DNA of 64,000 nucleotides, taken from positions 1,922,001 to 1,986,000 of the forward strand of contig JAXQJY010000031.1 of assembly GCA_037042185.1 (NCBI GenBank), read 5' to 3'. The notes below the pieces were generated by a model. It was not told the origin of the DNA, searched no databases, and saw only the letters and a list, made by a program, of their open reading frames with translations. The translations under genes and the position numbers were made by a program. This DNA is from Sordariomycetes sp. S80-01Y. Taxonomy: Eukaryota; Ascomycota; Sordariomycetes. Shown here piece by piece: positions 23,301 through 33,973 of the stretch; position 1 is the first letter of the stretch, and every line of letters starts with the position of its first letter.

Positions 23301-26300
23301 CCGAATGGACCAATCCCAACAAGTCACGGGCTTTCTACAGGCCGTGCAAGAGCAGGCCTCCCAGTCTGTTGACCACGAGCAGTTTGGTCTGCACAACATC
23401 GCCAAGTTGAGCGCGGACGCTCGCGATGCTTGCGACTTCTCAAGTTTGCTGGTCATTCAACCGCCAGCTCCAACAAGCTCGGACGATGTTTCTGCCCATG
23501 ACATTCTTGTCACTGGGGAGAAAGAAAATGCTGCCACCTACGACGAGATGCACAGCTATTTCAACTACCCGCTAGTGTTCACAGCCCGCCTCATGGAAGA
23601 CTCAGTCGATCTCCTCGTCTTCTACGATGCTTCTGCCATGAGCCAAAAGCGGATTACGGCATTGTGCAATCACTTCAACCACGTAGCCCAGCAACTTTCC
23701 GCGCAGAAGAACGAGGCGCTTAGTGCGATCTCACTGGTTGGTGATTGGGACCTGAGGCATGCTATCGAAAGCAACGATATTCAACCTGCCAAGAAGGATC
23801 TCATTCACCGCCAAATCGATGAACAGATACGAACTCGGCCCAATGACACCGCAGTTAGCTCGTGGGATGGCGACCTTACCTACGCCCAGCTTGGGGACTA
23901 CGCCTCCCGTTTGGCAAAGAAATTGCAAGACATGGGGGTTGGTCCAGAAACTCTGGTGCCTTTGATCTTCTCCAAGTCTTTGTACGCGGTAATTGCGATA
24001 TTGGCTGTTGAGATGGCCGGGGCAGCTTTCGTCCCCTTGGATGTCAAGGCGCCTGCTGAGCGTCTTCGTGGAATCATCCGCGACACACAAGCTAGCGTCG
24101 TGCTTGCGTCGACTGAGGATCTTATGAAAGCTCAAGAGATGAAATCGGGAGCTCGAATACTCGCTGTTGGCGAAACAGAACTCAACGATATGCGAGAAGC
24201 CACCGTGACTTCTTCTGTTATCCCTGAAAACGCCAGCTTCGTGATATTCACATCCGGCAGCACAGGCAGACCTAAGGGTGTGGTCATGGAGCACAGAGCT
24301 ATCTGCTCGACTGTGGAATCTTATTGCTCTCAGATGGGTTACTGCGCGGGACAAAGGGTGTTCCAATTTTCCGCCTTCGCCTTTGATATGTCCATCATCG
24401 AAATCCTCTCTGTTCTAGTGTCTGGCGGAACGATCTGCATGCCTAGTGAGTACGATCGGATGAACAATCTTGCCGGTGTCCTAAAAGCTTCTGGAGCCGA
24501 ATCTATCTTTTTGACACCTACAGTGGCGGCCTTGGTTAACCCTAAGGACGTTCCTGATGTTAAGCTTTTGGGTGTTGGCGGCGAAGCCATAACCAAAAAT
24601 GTTATTGACAGATGGAAAGGCCATGCTAACATTGTCGGCATTTATGGACCCGCGGAAACAAGCATCACAGCTACAAAATTGAAACTCGAAAATGCCGACA
24701 GTGCGACCAACCTTGGCCGGCCGATGCGGAGTGCATTTTGGGTTGTCGATGTCGATGATAAGAGGAGGCTCGTGCCCGTTGGATGTACCGGCGAGCTTCT
24801 TGTCCAAGGTCCTTGCCTAGCACGTGGATATCTCGACCCAGAGCAACAAGCCGCGGGCAGCTTTGAAAAAAGTATCGATTGGTTGCCGGAAGGCTTTCCC
24901 AAGACTGGATACCTCACCGGGGATATCGTAAGACGCAACGACGATGGCTCCTTTGAATATATGGGACGCAAGGATACTCAAGTCAAGCTGCATGGCCAGC
25001 GCGTTGAACTCGGTGAGATCGAAACTCGGATGCGAGATGCTCTCCCAAGTGATATGGATGGTCTAGTCCATGTCTTTGACGATGAGCGAGGTACCCAGAA
25101 GATTCTGTCTGCATTGCTTTGGTTCACCCGCGGTCAGAGTGGCCAGCTGCGGCTGATCGAGGCCGTAACCGACGACATTAGAAAAACCGTCCGCGACGCT
25201 CATGGATCCTTGGAGCGGACCTTGCCAAGCTACATGATCCCTTCCGGCTATCTGATCTTTGGTGGTATACCTGAGCAAACAAGCACAGGCAAAATCGATC
25301 GGAAGAAGCTCGTCGCTGTCGCTCAGACATTCTCTACCAAGGATCGCTTACAATTTGCCGCTAAAGCGAGCGAGATTCAAGCACCAACCACGGAAATGGA
25401 ATTCCGACTTCGCGATCTGTGGTCCGAGATACTAAATATACCACCTGAAGACATCAGCAAGTTCGACAGTTTCCTCAGACTCGGGGGAGACTCAATTTCA
25501 GCAATCAGCTTGGTGTCCATGTGCGACAAGGAAGGCATCATCCTCAGCGTCGGGACTATTTTCAAGGATCCGAGACTTAGTGCTGTGGCTGAAGCCGCAA
25601 GTTTGACCGCGGGTGAGGCTGTAACGATTACCTCGCTCCCGAAACTCAGTCTGCTATCACTCCCGAGAAAAGAGGTCATCGAGGGCATCACTACAAAGTG
25701 TCATCTGCGAGACGACCAGTCAGTTGACGACGCTTATCCCTGTACTCCACTACAAGCCGGGCTTATTGCTCTCACGGTCAAGCAACCAGGGTCCTATGTC
25801 GCGTGCCACGTCCACAAGCTAGCCAGCAATGTCGATCCTGATCGGTTCAAAAAAGCTTGGCAGGTCACTATGGAGGCTTGTAGCAATATAAGGACGCGTA
25901 TCGTCCTCCTCGGTTCAGATACAATCCAGTGCGTCATCAATGAGGAGGCGGTATGGGAGCCGACTGATGGCATCGATCTGTCTGCCTACCTGCAACGCAC
26001 GCGGAAGTTCAAAATGACGTACGGTACGCGCCTAAGCCGATATGCCTTGCTAAAAGACAGAGGGGAGTGGTATTTCGTGTGGATGGTACACCACACTACG
26101 TTTGATGGCACCACTCTCAAACTGGTCATGGACACACTTTCACAAGCTTACACTGGCGAGTCAGCTGTGGGATTCAGGCTTCCTCAATATGCCAGATTCA
26201 TTCAATATGTTGAAAGCTTGGATATTAAGGCAGCTGGCTACTTCTGGAAGGCACAGCTTGAGGGTGCGAATCCGATAACCTTCCCGTTGAACGTGTCTAC

Positions 26301-29300
26301 GAGCGAGAAACCGTCTGAGCCTCGCACCTTCACTCGCACGGTTAACATCGGTCCTCGCACAGACTCCTCTGTTACCATGGCTTCACTTATCCGTGCTGCA
26401 TGGGCTATGGTTCTGGCGAGGTACAGTGACAGCGACGACGTTTGCTTCGGCATGACCGTCTCAGGTCGATCCCTTCCGGTGCCTGGAGCAGCCGAGATGT
26501 CAGGACCTATGCTAGCAACAGTCCCCGTCAGAGTTCGTGTGGCAAAAGAGCAAAATATCTCGCAGTTCTTGGCTCAGATTCAAGCTCAAGGATCTGAAAT
26601 GGTGGACTACGAGCAGTTTGGGTTGCAGAGCATCTCTCGTCTCAACGCTGATTGCAAGGCAGCATGCGACTTTGGCAGCCTCTTGGTCGTCCAGCCTCAA
26701 TACCAGAAGCGCGCCGGTGCGGCTGCAGCTGACGATGCGGAAGCGCTGCTAAAGCACCCTGGGGAGGAGGCTCTGAAGATGGTCGAAGGGCTTATGGAGG
26801 GATTCTTCAATTACCCTCTCGTCCTGCAAGCCTTGGTTTCAGAGAGCCAAGTTCAGCTCAATTTCAGCTACGACGGAGCGTTACTCTCTGAAGAACGAAT
26901 GGGCGCGTTGGCTCGGCATTTTGACACCGTAATAAATAATATGATGGTGGACGAGGCGTCGGCGAGCCTTGGTGATGTTGCGATGACCAGCCAATGGGAC
27001 GTCGAGAAGGCCCAAGAGCTCACTGCCGATGAGCCACAGATTGTCGACGACTGTGCTCATCATCTTTTTGAGAGACAAGCAGCCGACTCTCCGAGCGCCC
27101 CTGCCATTGATGCCTGGGACCTGTCGCTCTCATACAAACAGCTCAACGAGGCTGCCAACAGACTTGCCGCCTACCTAATCGACACGGGGGTCAAGCCAAA
27201 AGACTATGTACTAGTATGTTTCGAGAAGTCTGCCTGGTACGTCGTGTCTGTTCTTGCCACGTTAAAGGCGGGCGCAGCTTGGGTGCCTGTAGATCCGAAG
27301 CATCCAAAAGCTAGACAGGAGGAGCTCGCGCACCAAACCAATGCGACTGTTACGCTTGCATCGAAAACCGCAACAGAAGTTGTCGAGAAGCTCACTACAA
27401 CTGTTATTACCGTTTCAAATAAGCTTATGGGGACTTTGAGTCGCGATGGATATGACTGTGGTGATCCCCAAGTGCAGATCTCAGGGGAAGACACTTGCTA
27501 TGTGCTCTTCACTTCTGGAAGCACCGGCAAGCCAAAGGGTATTGTCATGGGTCATCGCTCCCTATGCACTAGTCAGGCCGCCATTGCTCGCCGCTTCGGT
27601 CTTGACCAGCATGTACGACTCCTTCAATTCTCAACATTTGTCTTCGACGTCTCCATTGGCGAGATCATTGGCGCCTTGATATCTGGTGCCTGTCTGTGCA
27701 TCCCAAGCGACGAGGCCAGAACCAATGAGCTCGCTTCCTTCATCCGAGAAAAGAATGTCAATTGGGCTTACATGACACCGACACTTGCCCAGACCATCAG
27801 CCCTGAGGACGTGCCGGGCTTAGAACTACTGTCCCTTGGTGGTGAGCCTGTCAGCCGCGATCTATTAGAGACCTGGTTCGGCCATGTTAGATTGATCAAT
27901 GCGTGGGGGCCAACGGAGACATGCGTCTACAGTGCGACGCATGAGTATAAATCAAAAGACGAGTCACCGTTGACCATCGGAAAGCCTGTGGGTAGCCGGA
28001 TATGGATCGTAGACCAAGACGACTCAAATCGCCTAGCTCCCGTCGGAACAACAGGGGAGCTTGTCTTGCAAGGCCCAACTCTGCTCAAAGAATATTTGGG
28101 AGACGCTGAAAAGACTGCTGCAGCTACTGTAGGCAGTCTTCCGAGCTGGACGCCGAAGCGCGACGAGAAATCCTGGGACCGCTTCTACAAGTCGGGTGAT
28201 CTCTGCTTCTGGGATGCAGCAGGCAACATTCGTTTCACTTCTCGTAAGGACACGCAAATCAAGATTAGGGGTCTTCGCGTTGAGCTCGGCGAGATCGAGC
28301 ACAACGTGCGCGGGTGTGTTCCGGGAACTAAGCAAGTGGCTGTGGATGTCATCGTTGATCAAGGCGCTCAACTTCTAGTTGCATTCATCTGCGACAGCGA
28401 CCGAAAATCAGCCTCAGCAGATGGCGAGACAACATTCGCGGCCAGCAGCACTGCCTTCACCGCTACTGTGAAGGAGGCTGTCAATGAGCTCAAGAAGCGG
28501 ATGCCAGAGTACATGATCCCAAGCTTCTTCATTCCCTGCGCCTACATGCCCTACAGCAGCAGCGACAAGTGCAACAAGAACGAGCTACGACGTCTTGCTC
28601 TCGAGCTCGGCTTCGAGGGGCGCTCACGATATTCCCTTGGAAGCAACGAGGAGAAAGCGACTCCTGAGACGGACACTGAGGTCAGATTGCGAGAGCTCTG
28701 GGCCCAGATTCTCAAGACTAGCCCCGAGGCTATCGGAATTGATGACAACTTCTATCATCTCGGGGGCGATTCCATCCGCATCATGTTTTTGACTAAGGCG
28801 GTTGAGCAACGCATGGGCGTGAAGTTTGCGTCTTCGCTGCTTAATAATAACCATGGCACCGTCAGGCTGATGGCTGCGTACATCGATCAGGCCCGTTCAG
28901 GTAAGGTCATTGAAGAAGTCAAGAAGACGGATCTTACGGCAGAGATCAAGGAGCTCTCTACTCCCCTCATGGGAAGTACTCTGCGTAACCTGCTTCTCAA
29001 TCCCATCTCTCCGCGACCAGAAGAAGAAGTGGTCTTCCTCACTGGTGCCACGGGTTATCTTGGTTCAGAAATGCTTCGTCAGCTTCTGGGATCACCCCAG
29101 GTCACCAAGGTTGCCACATTAGTCCGCGCGGCTTCCGTCGAAGCAGGCATGCAACGCCTCAAGAAGATGGCCGCGACCCTCGGATGGTGGCACAATAACA
29201 CCAATACCAACAAGATCGAAATTTGGCTCGGCGATCTAGACAAAGATAATCTGGGTCTTGGTGAGGATCAGCTCGCTCGGCTTCGAGGGCTCGCGCAAGA

Positions 29301-30153
29301 CGACAACATCACATCCATACTACATAACGGTGCAGCTGTGAACTGGAACGCCAGCTACCAAGCCCTGCGCAAGCCCAACACCGAATCGGTCTGCACGCTT
29401 CTCAAGACCACGATGGAGAGCCCTGTTCTTCCCCGATTTGTCTTCATCTCTGGTGGAGCAAAGTACGACATTGCAAGTGACCCGACACTAATAGCTGACG
29501 CCCTAGCTCAGACCACCGGCTATGTGCAAAGCAAATTCGTCGCAGAACAGATTGTCAAGAGCATCTCTTCCAAGCTCCCACGTGATCAAAATCGCGTCTC
29601 AACGGTCAAGCCTGGACGAATCATTGGCACGAGCGAGGAAGGGATTGCCAATCTGGATGACTTCCTGTGGCGTGTGGTTGCAGCAGCTGCGTCTTTGGGT
29701 GTTTATCCCGAGGATGAGAACGATCAATGGATGCACGTGGCTGACGTCGGTACAATTTCAAGAATATCTCTGGGACATTTGTTCTCCGAGAACACAGTCA
29801 CGCCCTTTAACGACATTTCGATTGGCTTGCCCATGTCACGCTTCTGGCAGCTGGTTGATTCACAACTGCAGAGACCATGTTTGCCCGTATCCTGGGGTAA
29901 ATGGATTGAGCGTGCCGTGGCACAATGCAGCCATGTTGGCGAGAAGCATCCTCTTTTCCCTGTGCAGGGCTTCCTGGGAGCCATGGGTACACCGATTGTT
30001 GCCTCTGATCAGACGACGGAGCAGGAGGTAGAGCTTGAAGATGCCTTGCGGAGCAATACGAGGTACATGCTGAAGACAGGGTATGTCGAGATGTGTAGCG
30101 GCGAACGGGACGCCTTGGACGACGTTGTTGTCAAAAGAACAGCGGCGAAGTAA
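20350..30153 (+). CDS. Trimodular NRPS with terminal reductase (A-T-C-A-T-C-A-T-R)
   Basis: A nonribosomal peptide synthetase of 3,267 residues in one intronless frame. Order by residue: A1 about 60-600 (FTSGSTGTPKG), T1 with GGDS near 637, C1 about 700-1120 (HHAVNDG near 842), A2 (FTSGSTGRPKG near 1300), T2 with GGDS near 1712, C2 (HHTTFDG near 1915), A3 (FTSGSTGKPKG near 2388), T3 with GGDS near 2805, then an NADPH reductase domain (TGATGYLG at 2898, Y3058-x3-K3062). Both C domains keep the HHxxxDG active site. There is no starter C, epimerase, methyltransferase or thioesterase. The expected product is a tripeptide released by two- or four-electron reduction as an aldehyde or alcohol, which could then cyclise. 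Pocket residues by hand alignment: A1 DLGYTAGCFK, A2 DMIFGGIITK, A3 DVGYSGAVYK (last Lys assumed). Confidence 0.95.
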   Translation: MAGGLAMLSPGGHPGNIGQAPAPEMDASRPKQPSKRNKLIKEVSIISDWDLDRAISFNSHSPKIIDRCFHDLIADQMRIRPNATALHAWDGKFTYAELDAAAASLARRLISFYKVNTGDLVHVCFEKSAWHFVSILAINKAGAAWVPLDPEYPKQRLESIVRQTGSRLLLCSVEQAQVCGNLVESTLAVGPDLVKALATDVDDSLELPTVSPTEAMYILFTSGSTGTPKGLIMQHRAVCTSQTAIAERQGLTHEVNMLQFAAFVFDLSIGEIIGTLISGGTLCVPSEEDRMGDLTSYINRTGVSWAYLTPSFARTLDPKALPGLEMLTFAGEAVPQDVFEQWFGKLRLVNGWGPAETCCFSTLHEWKSKDESPLTVGKPVGARCWIVSPEEGDSVTPLGLVGEVIIQGPTLLQEYLANPKASQATIMETPPTWVPNRAKQGWTRAYRTGDLCRYNEDGALEFVNRKDTQIKVRGLRVEVSEVEHRIRTVLPKLRQVAVDALKHGADTKLVAYLCFRDGTGRRRDKEEMFDDMTEELQKRLSALKGELGVTLPDYMIPSMFIPCKFMPTITSTKLDRKGLAEAANSFTPEEQSAYSLVDGEKRTPETDMERQLQGLFAETLELAPESIGRDDSFLQIGGDSIRAIQLTARARDSGIKITVKDIFKDPRLLAVAKHATWSEKKTATPDHVWPFSLIDQSLKDSILQDIWTQCSLTPGQNIEDVYPLTTLQEGLIALSVKQTGSYINKYLFRIPQHVDKELYRESWNKTVEACGNLRTRISFSGDRPYQALVSNDAVWEDTEGHNLSSLLKFMGDIEMTFGSRLCRYAMVRDDDGETYFVWQIHHAVNDGWALRLVIQTLYSFYWDVEVPKLYPYADFIKYTMGTNLDEAADFWRRELEGAKQATFPPSSQKQGTFKSMAQRLEFGKAESTSITKATVLRAAWAVVLARYCDTNDVTFGSVVSGRNASVEGLQYMPGPMIATIPVRVRMDQSQQVTGFLQAVQEQASQSVDHEQFGLHNIAKLSADARDACDFSSLLVIQPPAPTSSDDVSAHDILVTGEKENAATYDEMHSYFNYPLVFTARLMEDSVDLLVFYDASAMSQKRITALCNHFNHVAQQLSAQKNEALSAISLVGDWDLRHAIESNDIQPAKKDLIHRQIDEQIRTRPNDTAVSSWDGDLTYAQLGDYASRLAKKLQDMGVGPETLVPLIFSKSLYAVIAILAVEMAGAAFVPLDVKAPAERLRGIIRDTQASVVLASTEDLMKAQEMKSGARILAVGETELNDMREATVTSSVIPENASFVIFTSGSTGRPKGVVMEHRAICSTVESYCSQMGYCAGQRVFQFSAFAFDMSIIEILSVLVSGGTICMPSEYDRMNNLAGVLKASGAESIFLTPTVAALVNPKDVPDVKLLGVGGEAITKNVIDRWKGHANIVGIYGPAETSITATKLKLENADSATNLGRPMRSAFWVVDVDDKRRLVPVGCTGELLVQGPCLARGYLDPEQQAAGSFEKSIDWLPEGFPKTGYLTGDIVRRNDDGSFEYMGRKDTQVKLHGQRVELGEIETRMRDALPSDMDGLVHVFDDERGTQKILSALLWFTRGQSGQLRLIEAVTDDIRKTVRDAHGSLERTLPSYMIPSGYLIFGGIPEQTSTGKIDRKKLVAVAQTFSTKDRLQFAAKASEIQAPTTEMEFRLRDLWSEILNIPPEDISKFDSFLRLGGDSISAISLVSMCDKEGIILSVGTIFKDPRLSAVAEAASLTAGEAVTITSLPKLSLLSLPRKEVIEGITTKCHLRDDQSVDDAYPCTPLQAGLIALTVKQPGSYVACHVHKLASNVDPDRFKKAWQVTMEACSNIRTRIVLLGSDTIQCVINEEAVWEPTDGIDLSAYLQRTRKFKMTYGTRLSRYALLKDRGEWYFVWMVHHTTFDGTTLKLVMDTLSQAYTGESAVGFRLPQYARFIQYVESLDIKAAGYFWKAQLEGANPITFPLNVSTSEKPSEPRTFTRTVNIGPRTDSSVTMASLIRAAWAMVLARYSDSDDVCFGMTVSGRSLPVPGAAEMSGPMLATVPVRVRVAKEQNISQFLAQIQAQGSEMVDYEQFGLQSISRLNADCKAACDFGSLLVVQPQYQKRAGAAAADDAEALLKHPGEEALKMVEGLMEGFFNYPLVLQALVSESQVQLNFSYDGALLSEERMGALARHFDTVINNMMVDEASASLGDVAMTSQWDVEKAQELTADEPQIVDDCAHHLFERQAADSPSAPAIDAWDLSLSYKQLNEAANRLAAYLIDTGVKPKDYVLVCFEKSAWYVVSVLATLKAGAAWVPVDPKHPKARQEELAHQTNATVTLASKTATEVVEKLTTTVITVSNKLMGTLSRDGYDCGDPQVQISGEDTCYVLFTSGSTGKPKGIVMGHRSLCTSQAAIARRFGLDQHVRLLQFSTFVFDVSIGEIIGALISGACLCIPSDEARTNELASFIREKNVNWAYMTPTLAQTISPEDVPGLELLSLGGEPVSRDLLETWFGHVRLINAWGPTETCVYSATHEYKSKDESPLTIGKPVGSRIWIVDQDDSNRLAPVGTTGELVLQGPTLLKEYLGDAEKTAAATVGSLPSWTPKRDEKSWDRFYKSGDLCFWDAAGNIRFTSRKDTQIKIRGLRVELGEIEHNVRGCVPGTKQVAVDVIVDQGAQLLVAFICDSDRKSASADGETTFAASSTAFTATVKEAVNELKKRMPEYMIPSFFIPCAYMPYSSSDKCNKNELRRLALELGFEGRSRYSLGSNEEKATPETDTEVRLRELWAQILKTSPEAIGIDDNFYHLGGDSIRIMFLTKAVEQRMGVKFASSLLNNNHGTVRLMAAYIDQARSGKVIEEVKKTDLTAEIKELSTPLMGSTLRNLLLNPISPRPEEEVVFLTGATGYLGSEMLRQLLGSPQVTKVATLVRAASVEAGMQRLKKMAATLGWWHNNTNTNKIEIWLGDLDKDNLGLGEDQLARLRGLAQDDNITSILHNGAAVNWNASYQALRKPNTESVCTLLKTTMESPVLPRFVFISGGAKYDIASDPTLIADALAQTTGYVQSKFVAEQIVKSISSKLPRDQNRVSTVKPGRIIGTSEEGIANLDDFLWRVVAAAASLGVYPEDENDQWMHVADVGTISRISLGHLFSENTVTPFNDISIGLPMSRFWQLVDSQLQRPCLPVSWGKWIERAVAQCSHVGEKHPLFPVQGFLGAMGTPIVASDQTTEQEVELEDALRSNTRYMLKTGYVEMCSGERDALDDVVVKRTAAK

Positions 30154-30579
30154 CGTACCCCAGATAAAGTTAAGTAAGCTTGAACGCATCAACACAGTAG
30201 TGTGTTTGCCTTGTCTACGAAGCAGACTGAGGAAGGTTGAACTTCCAAGGTTTATCATCTATAGCGAGATTTACTTCATTGAGAGACGCAAAATTGTGAC
30301 AACTTCACGACTTCTCCCCGTCAAGTGGTTTTAGGCAAAATCCTAGGATCCTCAATGTCGAAATGAACCCTCGGGTAATAGGGATTTAGCACTGAAAGAC
30401 CCTTGATGTGTCTTGCGAGAGTGGTGTTCCGGGTAAGTAGCTCGCCACATGCACCCCGCATTCGGACGGTTTGGAACGGACGTCCCTGAAAAAGTCCGGG
30501 GAACGAGGACTCCAACCCAAACCAGAGGGCCGAGGGTGGGGAAAATCAGTCTCTGTTCACCCATCCACCCCGTCTTGAC
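30154..30579. other. NRPS 3' flank and regulator promoter
   Basis: A gap between two co-directional genes, presumably NRPS polyadenylation and the promoter of the Zn2Cys6 regulator. No other gene was seen. Confidence 0.5.
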
Positions 30580-32492
30580 ATGGATGAGAACTCACAGCCA
30601 GACTCGAGTCTCCCTTCCGCTTCTCAGTCGTCCTGGAGAGGAACAATGACGAGCTTCGACGACGCTACCATCACCACGGCGCGGCCCATGCCGGGCTCTG
30701 GGAGACGATACGTGCGCTCTCGGGAGGGGTGTCTTACCTGCAAGTAGGTCTCACATCCCCACGCGCCGCAAGCCTGTGTACTTACTGGCACTCCAGACGC
30801 CGCAAGGTCAAATGTGACGAGCAGAGGCCGCGCTGCTCTCATTGCGAGCGCCTCAACATGGAGTGCAAGTGGCGACCGCAAACACGACCGTCGCGACGGC
30901 CATCTCAGCAGAACGCAAACGGCATGTTCCCGCCAAATGTTCAGCTCAACCCGAATCATTCTCCCGTGACAGACACTTCCTCCGGCGGAACGGGCTTCCA
31001 GCAGCCGCCGCTTCACGCTGTAGACGAGGTCTTCGACTACGCCAGCTTCATGTGGGAGGCGGGTGGCGACTTTTGGCAGCAAGTTAGCCCTGAAATCGGC
31101 TCCAACGTCGGATTGAACACACATATCATGGGAACAGACTCTGCGATGAACTTTCCAACCCGCGGGACCCCAGCGAACACGTTTGAGACGCCAATCCGTA
31201 GCAGTGGTACCGTGTCCGACAAACCAATTGTGAACCTCACCAGTGAGAAACTGATGGAGTTCTTTGCCACATCAGCGAATCCGCCGATTCTCGAAGAGGT
31301 CGAGACTCAGAAGAAGTGGGTGTCGATGCGACAGGCTGTGGTCGACATGGCGAAGGAGTCACGAATGGTTCACTGCGCCATCCTGTCTTTCTCGACAGTT
31401 CTTTTGTGCAGGCGTGACAAGTCCACAGTACTCAGCGAAGAGAATCATTACGAAAACGCCGTCGCCGAAGTAGCCAATTACGATTCAAGCAGCTTGGTCG
31501 AGCACAGTACCGAAAGAGAAGCTCTACTTGCTGCACTGTTCTTCCTCGCCTATGTCGACATTTTGGAGACGAAGTTGGATGCCGGCCATTCACACCTCGA
31601 GCGGGCGTACCATATTTTCCAGCGAGGAGATAAAAAGAGCTTTGTATCGATTGAAAAGCAACTGCTCCTATGGATCCGTCTTCTAGACGGCAAGGCAGTT
31701 TCTGGAGGCGGCGACGGCCTATTCTTGTCAAAAGACGACGAGGTCATCCTGGTGGAGCCCTCACCTGGGAGCTTCAATGAGGCTGAAACGGACGACATGT
31801 CTAGAAACGAGCCTTCCGAAGGGCACATCGAGGATGTACTTTTTCAAGTACTCTACCAGCCAGGAGTGATTTTCTATCAAAAGGTGCAAAGCTTCATGGG
31901 GAGGATTTCTAAAATTGACCCGTGGCATCGATCACGAGGCACAGTGGAAGACGAAACCGAGGTCATGAACATTGGTGCGTCCATCGCAGCAGACCTCAAA
32001 ACTTTATATGAGCATCGACCGCCGCTCATGGACTACGCAGTCGCCGGCAAGCTCAAGGAGCCCCATGTCTCGGAGCATTTGGCCTTCGTCATCACTCGAG
32101 CTTTTCGCACTTACCTTTCGAATTACTACGCCAGCAAAATCCATCTCCATCGCGTGGCTTACAAGACCCTGCCCCTTACCAAAGATGCAACAGACGCCAT
32201 CGAGAACATTCGGAAGCTCACCCGCCAAATGGTCAACGACATGGACGCCGAGGACTCCTTACCTGTGAACATGCTGTGGCCGCTGCTCATGCTAGGCGTT
32301 GAAGAGCAGGACGTGGGCGAGCGGGCTTGGATCAAGGAGACTATCCTTCGCATGGAGCGAGTCGCTGGCAACGCGAGGATCACAGCTCAGGTCATCGAAG
32401 AAGTTCAGGCTCGGCAGGATGCGTCCAAGGCACGGATGGATATTCGATCGGTCATGCTCGCTGTTTTCAACTCTTGCTTTGCCATCGTCTGA
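30580..32492 (+). CDS. Zn2Cys6 transcription factor next to the NRPS
   Basis: A DNA-binding regulator in the nucleus, probably pathway-specific for the neighbouring NRPS. Exons 30580-30743 and 30797-32492 give 619 residues. Splicing across the 53-nt intron restores the binuclear cluster C-x2-C-x6-C-x6-C-x2-C-x6-C (CLTCKRRKVKCDEQRPRC then SHCERLNMEC), followed by basic RPSRRPSQQ. The rest resembles the helical Fungal_trans_2-type regulatory region (for example EREALLAALFFLAYVDILE). I chose the upstream ATG (MDENSQPDSS), in frame and 22 codons before the next ATG at 30646, which is the alternative start. The role in the cluster rests on adjacency. Confidence 0.88.
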
Positions 32493-32897
32493 TGGTCCTG
32501 TGCACATCAGCCGTTGTCGACCGCTACTCGAGTCGACCATCGAACCCGCTCAAGCGACAGTCGCGTCGACTACCTTGCCCCACGATTTCGCTTCGCCTAA
32601 CCGGATTCATCAGTGGTGTGTCTCATCGGGTCGGGATCCGACGTCGTCGGCTATTCGCCCCACCACCACGTCGCAGCCGGTCGGCCTTCTCCAATGTTAG
32701 TCTGGAGGAAACGCTACGCTTGACCCCAAATCCCCGCATCTTCTCGAGAGTGAGTGCAGAAGCAATGGGAAGCTTGACTGGTGGGGTTTCAGCGTTCAAG
32801 GCGGGATGATAACTCTCGCCGACTCAACTGCGACTTCCACTTCTTCTCTACACTCTCGACTTACGGTCTCTACCTTGCAATCATATTACTTGCGAAA
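32493..32897. other. Intergenic; aldolase promoter
   Basis: A 405-nt gap between co-directional genes, expected to hold the aldolase promoter. No gene was recognised. Confidence 0.5.
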
Positions 32898-33973
32898 ATG
32901 GGAAGCATCACGAACGGCGAGCGCAAGGCCTATCCTCCCGGCATCCACGTCCCCTGCTTGACTTGGTTTGCCAACGGCGCAAACCAAGAAGTAGAATGGG
33001 ATCTGCAGAGGAAACATCTCGAGTTCCTCATAAGCTCAGGACTTGACGGAAGTAAGTGCACAACTTTTAGACGGTAGTCTAATCATCTGACCGCAATCAG
33101 TCGTCATCGCAGGCACAAATGGCGAAGCCGTTACTTTGACATCTGAGGAGAAGACGAGGCTCATACGGTTGACACGAGAGGTCGCAGCCGAAGTCGGAAG
33201 GCCGCAAATACCAATCACGATGGGGTGTATAGGACAGTGCACGCGCGACGTTATTGCCGAGACAGTCCAAGCAAAAGATGCTGGCGCGGACTACGCTCTG
33301 GTTTTGGTTCCGAGCTACTTTCACTTTGCTATGAACCAGGATGCGATCATCGCCTTCTTCGAAGAGGTTAGAATTGTGGAAGTCTGTTGGCAACGAGAAA
33401 TCACTGACATCTGCGCAGCTCGCTGATTCGAGCCCTCTCCCTGTCGTAATCTACAACTTCCCAAACGTCGTCGCCGGTCTCGATATCAACTCCGAGATGC
33501 TCGATCGCCTCGCCCAGCACCCCAACATCGTCGGCGTGAAGCTCACATGCGGCGGCATCGCCAAGGTGTCTCGCGTCCGCGCTAAATATCACCCTTCGCA
33601 ATTCAGCGCCCTCGCCGGCCAGAGTGACTGGCTAGTTCCAGCGCTAGCAGTGGGCGGTACTGGTGTGATCACCGGGGTCGCGAATTTGTGCCCCAAAGCA
33701 TGCATGCAGATATATGATCTATATCAGGCCGGGAAGCTGAAGGAGGCGGAACAGGCCCAGCTCAAACTAGCTGAGGCGGAGTGGGGTTTCGGCAAAGGGG
33801 GGATAAACGGGACGAAATGGGTTGTGGCGAAGCTGAGGGGATACGATCTTGATAGCGCGCATTGCAGGAGGCCTTATCCGAAGTTCGACGATGAGGGGAA
33901 ACAGACCTGGATCGAGGGGGTAGTAAAGCCTCTGATGGAAACCGAGTCGGTCCTGGGCAAGCGCGTGGCGTGA
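32898..33973 (+). CDS. DapA-family Schiff-base aldolase/lyase
   Basis: An (alpha/beta)8-barrel enzyme of the dihydrodipicolinate synthase/N-acetylneuraminate lyase family. These make or break C-C bonds of 2-oxo acids through a lysine Schiff base. Exons 32898-33051, 33101-33366 and 33419-33973 give 324 residues, the usual family length. The carboxylate-binding loop reads AGTNGEAVTLT, the catalytic Tyr is in VVIYNFPNV, and the Schiff-base Lys is in VGVKLTCGG, so the active site is intact. Mould relatives include 2-keto-3-deoxy-sugar-acid aldolases and 4-hydroxy-2-oxoglutarate aldolase-like enzymes; true lysine-pathway DapA is not expected in fungi. Its place between the NRPS regulator and a GMC oxidase suggests a tailoring or precursor role, but a primary sugar-acid role fits equally. 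Confidence 0.88.
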
